Both the position numbers and the translations under genes were made by a program. Of a stretch of 64,000 bases of DNA, positions 59,895 to 64,000 are shown in pieces (within the stretch, counting starts at the first letter, position 1; each line of letters opens with the position of its first letter). The notes under the pieces are model-generated. The model ran no database searches and was not told where the DNA came from. It was given only the letters and a program-made list of their open reading frames with translations. Location: the NCBI RefSeq assembly GCF_002343915.1, contig NZ_NETK01000001.1:124001-188000 (forward strand). Direction: 5' to 3'. Source of the DNA: Nannocystis exedens (GTDB lineage Bacteria; Myxococcota_A; Polyangia; Nannocystales; Nannocystaceae).

Positions 59895-60827
59895 ATGGCA
59901 GGCACCACGCTCTTCACCCTCCTCGACGACCTGGCCGCGCTGCTCGACGACGTCGCCGTACTGACGAAGGTGGCGACCAAGAAGACCGCCGGGGTGCTCG
60001 GCGACGACCTGGCCCTCAACGCCGAGCAGGTGGCCGGCGTCATCCCCGAACGGGAGCTGCCGGTCGTGTGGGCGGTGGCGAAGGGTTCCACCGTCAACAA
60101 GGTGATCCTCGTGCCGCTCGCCCTGCTGATCAGCGCCGTGGCGAGCTGGGCGATCACCCCGCTGCTGATGCTGGGCGGCGCCTTCCTGTGCTACGAGGGC
60201 TGCGAGAAGCTCGCCCACCGCTACCTCGCGCCGGCCGCGGACGCGCGACGCGAGGCTGCGCTGGTGCGGGCGATCGCCGACCCGGCCGTCGACATGGTCG
60301 CGTTCGAGCGGGCCAAGATCCGCGGGGCCGTGCGCACCGACTTCATCCTGTCGGCCGAGGTCATCGTGATCTCGCTCGGCGCGGTCGCCTCGGCGCCGTT
60401 CGCCACCCGCGTGCTGACGCTCGTCGCGGTCGCCCTGCTGATGACCATCGGCGTCTACGGCCTGGTCGCGGGCATCGTCAAGCTGGACGACGCCGGCCTG
60501 CACCTCAGCAAGCGGACCGGTCCGGCGCGCCGCTTCGGCGAGCTGATCCTGCGCGGCGCGCCCTACCTGATGAAGGGCCTGTCGATCGCCGGCACCGTGG
60601 CCATGTTCCTGGTCGGCGGCGGCATCCTCGTGCACGGGATCCCCGGCGCCGAGGCGCTCGGCGAGCGACTCGCCGCCGCCGTCCCGGGCGGGGGGTTCGT
60701 CGTGCCCAGCCTGTGGGGCGGCCTCGTCGGCCTGCTCGTCGGTGCGCTCCTGCTCGCCGTCGTCACCGGCGTCCAGCGGCTCGTCCGCGGCTCGCCCGAG
60801 GCCGCCGGCGGACCGCCGCCGGCGTGA
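59895..60827 (+). CDS. DUF808 family membrane protein (YedI-like)
   Basis: 310 residues, near the family's usual length. ATG 59895 opens the diagnostic MAGTTLFTLLDDLAALLDDV, then KVATKKTAGVLGDDLALNAEQVAGV, both strongly conserved in DUF808. About five to six membrane helices follow (VILVPLALLISAVASWAITP, VLTLVAVALLMTIGVYGLV, GLSIAGTVAMFLVGGGILV, LVGLLVGALLLAVVTGV). The motif GGAFLCYEGCEKLAH lies between helices 1 and 2. The inner-membrane function is unknown in E. coli and elsewhere. Convergent with the DUF1330 gene; an exact palindrome sits in the gap. Confidence 0.92.
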   Translation: MAGTTLFTLLDDLAALLDDVAVLTKVATKKTAGVLGDDLALNAEQVAGVIPERELPVVWAVAKGSTVNKVILVPLALLISAVASWAITPLLMLGGAFLCYEGCEKLAHRYLAPAADARREAALVRAIADPAVDMVAFERAKIRGAVRTDFILSAEVIVISLGAVASAPFATRVLTLVAVALLMTIGVYGLVAGIVKLDDAGLHLSKRTGPARRFGELILRGAPYLMKGLSIAGTVAMFLVGGGILVHGIPGAEALGERLAAAVPGGGFVVPSLWGGLVGLLVGALLLAVVTGVQRLVRGSPEAAGGPPPA

Positions 60828-60856
60828 GCCGCACGATCCGCCGGGCCCGCGCGAAG

Positions 60857-60876
60857 ACCTGTCCTTCAGGACATGT
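60857..60876. repeat. Exact palindrome ACCTGTCC-TTCA-GGACATGT
   Basis: Core TGTCC-TTCA-GGACA at 60860-60873, midway between the convergent DUF808 and DUF1330 genes. It is the first exact copy after 33130. Confidence 0.85.
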
Positions 60877-60908
60877 AGCGCAGCCGCGATCCTCCTCGGC
60901 CTGTCGAG

Positions 60909-61208
60909 TCACCTGGCCTCCGGCGGGAGCGTGAATTCCGCCAGGATCTCGGTGTGCACCACGGCCGACTCGAAGTGGGCCGCGCGCACCGCCCGGTAGC
61001 GCTCGTCGGCGAAGAAGCGCTCCTTCGCCGGACGATCGGGGAACCCGATCGTGAACACGCGGTTGCTGCGCTTGTCGGCGCCGCGCAGCACCTCCGCCAC
61101 CACGAAGTCGTGGCGGAAGCAGCCGCCGTGCGCCGCGAGGATCGGCGCCATCGCCTCCCGGTAGCGCGCGTACGCGGCCGGGTCCGCGACCACGAGCGCC
61201 ACCAGCAT
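60909..61208 (-). CDS. DUF1330/dimeric alpha-beta barrel protein
   Basis: 99 residues from ATG 61208, preserving a good ribosome-binding site (GGAGGA 7 bases upstream). A start at 61235 would add nine weak residues and overlap the SDR gene. The fold is a ferredoxin-like dimeric alpha/beta barrel: MLVALVVADPAAYARYREAM, GGCFRHDFVV, VFTIGFPDRPAKERFFADE and YRAVRAAHF are the DUF1330 signature order. Such proteins are small cytoplasmic dimers, sometimes monooxygenase-like. Its ATG follows the SDR stop by 16 bases on the same strand, so they form an operon. Confidence 0.8.
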   Translation of the reverse strand: MLVALVVADPAAYARYREAMAPILAAHGGCFRHDFVVAEVLRGADKRSNRVFTIGFPDRPAKERFFADERYRAVRAAHFESAVVHTEILAEFTLPPEAR

Positions 61209-61224
61209 CGCGTGTCCTCCGCCC

Positions 61225-61956
61225 TCAGCGGCCATGCGAGTAGCCCCCGTCGACCTCGAGGGTGATGCCGGACACGAACCCCGCCCTCGCCAGGAACAGC
61301 ACCGCGTCCGACGTGTCGCGCACCTCGCCGACGCGCCCGAGCGGGTGGATCGCCGCCAGCGCGTCGGCGTCCGCGATCAGCGGCGTGCGGACGATCATCG
61401 GCGCGAGCGTGTTGACCCGAATGTTGTGTTTGGCCAGCTCGGCGGCGAGCGAGACCGTGAGCGCATGGACGCCGCCCTTGCTCGTCATCGCCGCCGACGC
61501 CGGCAGCGCGGTCATCGCCTGCTGCACGAGCGCGGCGCCGACGTTGATGATCGAGCCGCCGCCGGCCGCGATCATCAGCGGCACCACCGCCTGGGTCACC
61601 AGGTACGTCCCCTTCACATTGGTCGTGAAGAAGTGCTCGAGCTCGTCGGCCGTGCTGTCGAGGAACGGCTTGGCGCCGAAGATGCCGGCGTTGTTGACCA
61701 GCACGTCCGCGCCGCCGAGGTGCTCGCGCGCCGCCGCGGCCAGGGCGCGCGCGGTGCCGGGGTCACCGACCTCGCCCGCGACCGCGAACACCCGCGACCC
61801 GCTGCGGTCGAGCTCCCGCCGGACGCGCTCCAGCTTGTCCGGATCGCGGGCGTTGAGGACCAGCCGGGAGCCCTCGGCGAGGAAACGGCGGGCCAGGTCG
61901 AGGCCGATGCCGCTGCTGGCGCCCGTGATGATGACCCGGTCCATTCGATTCGACAT
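61225..61956 (-). CDS. SDR-fold protein lacking the catalytic Tyr and Ser
   Basis: 243 residues from ATG 61956, preceded by GGAGGCAGG. The cofactor loop TGASSGIG (~9-16) and NNAG (~87-90) are intact. The position of the active-site YxxxK reads AMTSK (Lys present, Tyr replaced by Ala), and the preceding strand reads INVGAALVQQ with no catalytic Ser. The rest follows the family (RVNTLAPMIVRTPL, ASGITLEVDGG-like end). It may bind NAD(P) without catalysis, or use another residue. It is divergent from a LysR gene and followed by a DUF1330 gene. Confidence 0.85.
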   Translation of the reverse strand: MSNRMDRVIITGASSGIGLDLARRFLAEGSRLVLNARDPDKLERVRRELDRSGSRVFAVAGEVGDPGTARALAAAAREHLGGADVLVNNAGIFGAKPFLDSTADELEHFFTTNVKGTYLVTQAVVPLMIAAGGGSIINVGAALVQQAMTALPASAAMTSKGGVHALTVSLAAELAKHNIRVNTLAPMIVRTPLIADADALAAIHPLGRVGEVRDTSDAVLFLARAGFVSGITLEVDGGYSHGR

Positions 61957-62058
61957 GAAATCCTGCCTCCGTGGCGACAGGTCTAGGCGAGTTCTCCATT
62001 CCAAGAAAACGGTATGTTTCGATGAACTCGATTACTCTTGGTTCTGGAGCTTCGCCGC
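61957..62058. promoter_or_regulatory. Divergent control region between SDR and lysR
   Basis: About 100 bases, AT-richer than surroundings. CCAAGA (62001-62006) and TCTTGG (62036-62041) form an inverted pair around AACGGTATGTTTCGATG, a plausible LysR-type binding region. The exact TN11A box is not evident. Confidence 0.5.
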
Positions 62059-63030
62059 GTGACGTACGACCAACTCCTCGCCTTCCTCGCCGTCGCCGAC
62101 GCCGGCGCGTTCACGGCCGCGGCCTTGACGCTGCACAAGTCGCAGCCGGCGGTGAGCAAGCTGGTGCGCAACCTCGAGGACGAGCTGGGCATCGAGCTGT
62201 TCGATCGCGGGAGCTACCGCGCCACCCTCAGCGACGCCGGCCGCCTGTTCCGCGAGCGCGCGGCCGCGGTGATCGAGCAGGTCGAGGGGCTGAAGAGCTT
62301 CGCCAGGGAGCTCGCCGGCGACGTCGAGCCGATCGTCCGCCTCGCCGTCGAGGCGATCACGCCGCTCGCCTCGCTGATGACGATCCTGCGCGCGGTGGGG
62401 GCCCGCTTCCCGGCCGTGCGCATCGAGCTGGCGACCGAGCGCCTCACCGGCGCCGCCGCCGCGCTGCAAGAGGAGCGCGCCGACCTCGTCATCGCCACGC
62501 GCCTCGGCGTCGCCTCGGCCCGGGTCGAGCGCGCATACCTTCAGAGCGTGCGCATCGTGCCGGTCGCCCGCCGCGACCACCCGCTCGCGACCTGCGGCGC
62601 TCCCATCCCCCCGGCGCTGCTGCGGACGCACGCGCAGATCGTCCTGCGTGACAGCGCCCAGGGCCCCGACTCGCCGTCGCTGAACGTGCTCGAGGGGGGG
62701 CTGCGCTGGAGCGTCACCGACGTCGCGGCGAAGAAGGACATCATCCTCGCCGGCATGGGCTGGGGCGGGCTGCCCGAGCACCTCGTCGCCAGCGAGCTCG
62801 CCACGGGCGAGCTCGTCGTGCTCGCGGTGCCCGAGTTCGAGGTCGACCGGATGGAGCTGTTCGTCATGCGGCGACGCGACCGCCCGCACGGCGTCGTGGC
62901 GAGCGCGCTGTGGGACGAGCTGAAGCGCTGGGCCGCGGCGGCGCCGGCGAGCGCGGCGGGCAAGACTCGACGCGCGCCGGCGCGACGCCGGGACGCGGGC
63001 GCCCGGACGCACGATCGGCGACGCGCGTAG
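62059..63030 (+). CDS. LysR-family transcriptional regulator
   Basis: 323 residues from GTG 62059, which gives the standard family start TYDQLLAFLAVADAGAF. The winged HTH is typical: FTAAALTLHKSQPAVSKLVR, then NLEDELGIELFDRGSYRATL. The ligand domain spans ~85-290 (VRLAVEAITPLASLMTILRA...); the C-terminal ~25 residues are an Arg/Ala-rich extension. Divergent arrangement with the SDR is the classic LysR target layout, so it probably controls the SDR-DUF1330 operon in response to a small ligand. Confidence 0.92.
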   Translation: MTYDQLLAFLAVADAGAFTAAALTLHKSQPAVSKLVRNLEDELGIELFDRGSYRATLSDAGRLFRERAAAVIEQVEGLKSFARELAGDVEPIVRLAVEAITPLASLMTILRAVGARFPAVRIELATERLTGAAAALQEERADLVIATRLGVASARVERAYLQSVRIVPVARRDHPLATCGAPIPPALLRTHAQIVLRDSAQGPDSPSLNVLEGGLRWSVTDVAAKKDIILAGMGWGGLPEHLVASELATGELVVLAVPEFEVDRMELFVMRRRDRPHGVVASALWDELKRWAAAAPASAAGKTRRAPARRRDAGARTHDRRRA

Positions 63031-63224
63031 CGACGCCGGATGCGCCGCGCCCTCTACCGGCCGTGCACCTCCGCAGTGCCGGCACGGCCCCATGGGGCGC
63101 CTCGGGGGCTGCCCTGCGGCCGCGCCTCGGCGCACCGCCGGTCGGCTCGCGGAACTCCTCGACAAACTCGCGGCACATCGGTTGCTGACGCCCGCGCCCT
63201 GCCGACAGGCTCGGAGAAATAGCG

Positions 63225-64000
63225 ATGATCATGAAGCACGTAACTTTGAATTGGGGGCGCTGTCTCGCGCTCTCGGCCGGGATCCTGGTCGCGGGCGCGG
63301 CCGCCGAGGCGCACGCCGACCCGACCTTGTTGTGGAGCACGTACATCGGCGGGGTCGACGGGAGCACCAGCTACGACGTCTGCTTCGACGGCAACGCGGC
63401 GCTGATCAGCGCCGGCATCACCGCCTCGTCGACGGGGATCGCCGGCAGCACCGCCGGGAACTTCACCCACGACGCGACGCTGTCCAGCCTCCACGACGCC
63501 TACATCACCAAGTTCGACTCGGCCGGGACCCGGCTGTGGGGCACCTACTACGGCGGCAGCGGCAACGACTGGTTCAACAAGGTCACGGCTGCGCCGGGCG
63601 ATTTCGTCTTCGCGGTCGGCAACACCGCGTCGCCGAACACGAACAACGTGATCGCCACCCTCGGCGACACCACCCTCGACGGCGCCCAGGACGCGATGCT
63701 CGTCAAGTTCAGCGCGACCGGCTCGCGGCAGTGGGGGCGCTACCTCGGCGGCAACGGCATCGAGCGCGGCCAGGGCGTGTGCGCCGCCTCGTCCGGCACG
63801 GTCTACGTCGTCGGCGCGACGACCTCGACCAATCTGGAGACCAACTCCGGGTCGCACCAGCCGGACAAGGCCGGGGACGAGGACGCGTTCATCGCCAAGA
63901 TCACGAGCGCCGGGGACCTGGTGTGGATCACCTACTACGGCGGGGACGACGGCGAGACGGCGGCGCAGGACTGCGTGGTCGACCGCTTCAACAACATCTA
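63225..64000 (+). CDS. SBBP-repeat beta-propeller secreted protein, 3' end outside the window
   Basis: The frame stays open to base 64000 (258 residues seen). GGAGA lies 7 bases before ATG 63225; ATG 63231 is an alternative. A signal peptide (LALSAGILVAGAAAEAHA) leads to ~45-residue blades of the SBBP/beta-propeller type: LLWSTYIGGVDGSTSYDV, AYITKFDSAGTRLWGTYYGG, AMLVKFSATGSRQWGRYLGG and AFIAKITSAGDLVWITYYGG. It is probably exported and adhesin-like; blade count and any C-terminal anchor lie beyond the window. Confidence 0.88.
   Translation, partial: MIMKHVTLNWGRCLALSAGILVAGAAAEAHADPTLLWSTYIGGVDGSTSYDVCFDGNAALISAGITASSTGIAGSTAGNFTHDATLSSLHDAYITKFDSAGTRLWGTYYGGSGNDWFNKVTAAPGDFVFAVGNTASPNTNNVIATLGDTTLDGAQDAMLVKFSATGSRQWGRYLGGNGIERGQGVCAASSGTVYVVGATTSTNLETNSGSHQPDKAGDEDAFIAKITSAGDLVWITYYGGDDGETAAQDCVVDRFNNI

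Overview
The window is very GC-rich DNA with almost exclusive G/C at third codon positions. It is crowded with exported lipoproteins that share one plan: lipobox, long Thr/Ser/Asp/Pro linker, then Cys-rich CGDG...EECDDGN repeats. It also holds a eukaryote-type Ser/Thr kinase, a giant TPR protein and several orphan secreted enzymes. This combination is typical of myxobacteria (Myxococcota), most likely the Nannocystis/Plesiocystis group; that placement is inference from family content. No tRNA, rRNA or CRISPR array was seen.

Layout. 1-19 kb: a DUF2325-like protein (cut by the window edge), a PDZ lipoprotein, a small Fis-type HTH protein, a frameshifted GDL-repeat gene, a Thr-rich lipoprotein, a two-domain M16 peptidase, a zinc-ribbon membrane protein with an L7/L12-like partner, an SDR, a TetR-S41 peptidase operon behind twin operators, a PAP2 phosphatase, a DUF1554 lipoprotein, a ferritin-like lipoprotein and an uncharacterised protein. 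19.4-29 kb: one 9.6-kb TPR gene. 29-36 kb: a run of Cys-rich lipoproteins ending in an 11-repeat DUF4215 protein. 36-41.4 kb: a graveyard of gene fragments (AraC, class C beta-lactamase, sigma-70 region 4, phosphodiester glycosidase, unknowns) around one intact lipoprotein. 41.7-48 kb: a GH16 lipoprotein, then a SDR-TetR operon with a striking double operator whose stop codon has been hit twice by insertion sequences (IS630, then IS1380). 48-57 kb: a kinase-TM-FG-GAP-TPR receptor, a calcium-repeat lipoprotein and an OmpA-family porin. 57-64 kb: a pectate lyase lipoprotein, a DUF808 membrane protein, a DUF1330/SDR/LysR cluster and the start of an SBBP beta-propeller protein.

The most unusual signal is not a gene. 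A short DNA palindrome, TGTCC-N4-GGACA (often ACCTGTCC...GGACAGG), occurs at least 12 times exactly and many more times in decayed form. It sits mainly in gaps between convergent genes and at gene 3' ends, but also inside reading frames: Pro-rich linkers of the zinc-ribbon and PAP2 proteins and a Cys-rich lipoprotein. A related hairpin lies next to the active site of the M16 peptidase. It is absent by eye from about 33.2 to 60.8 kb, which includes the IS-rich, pseudogene-rich part, so that part may be younger or foreign DNA.

A second recurring pattern is a -10-like hexamer (TANNNT) 6-8 bases before the start codon of many genes with no Shine-Dalgarno sequence, which suggests widespread leaderless transcripts. 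Functionally the window is mostly cell-surface biology: lipoprotein adhesin-like or sensor proteins, polysaccharide hydrolases (GH16, PL1), an envelope OmpA protein and a kinase whose sensor part carries FG-GAP repeats.
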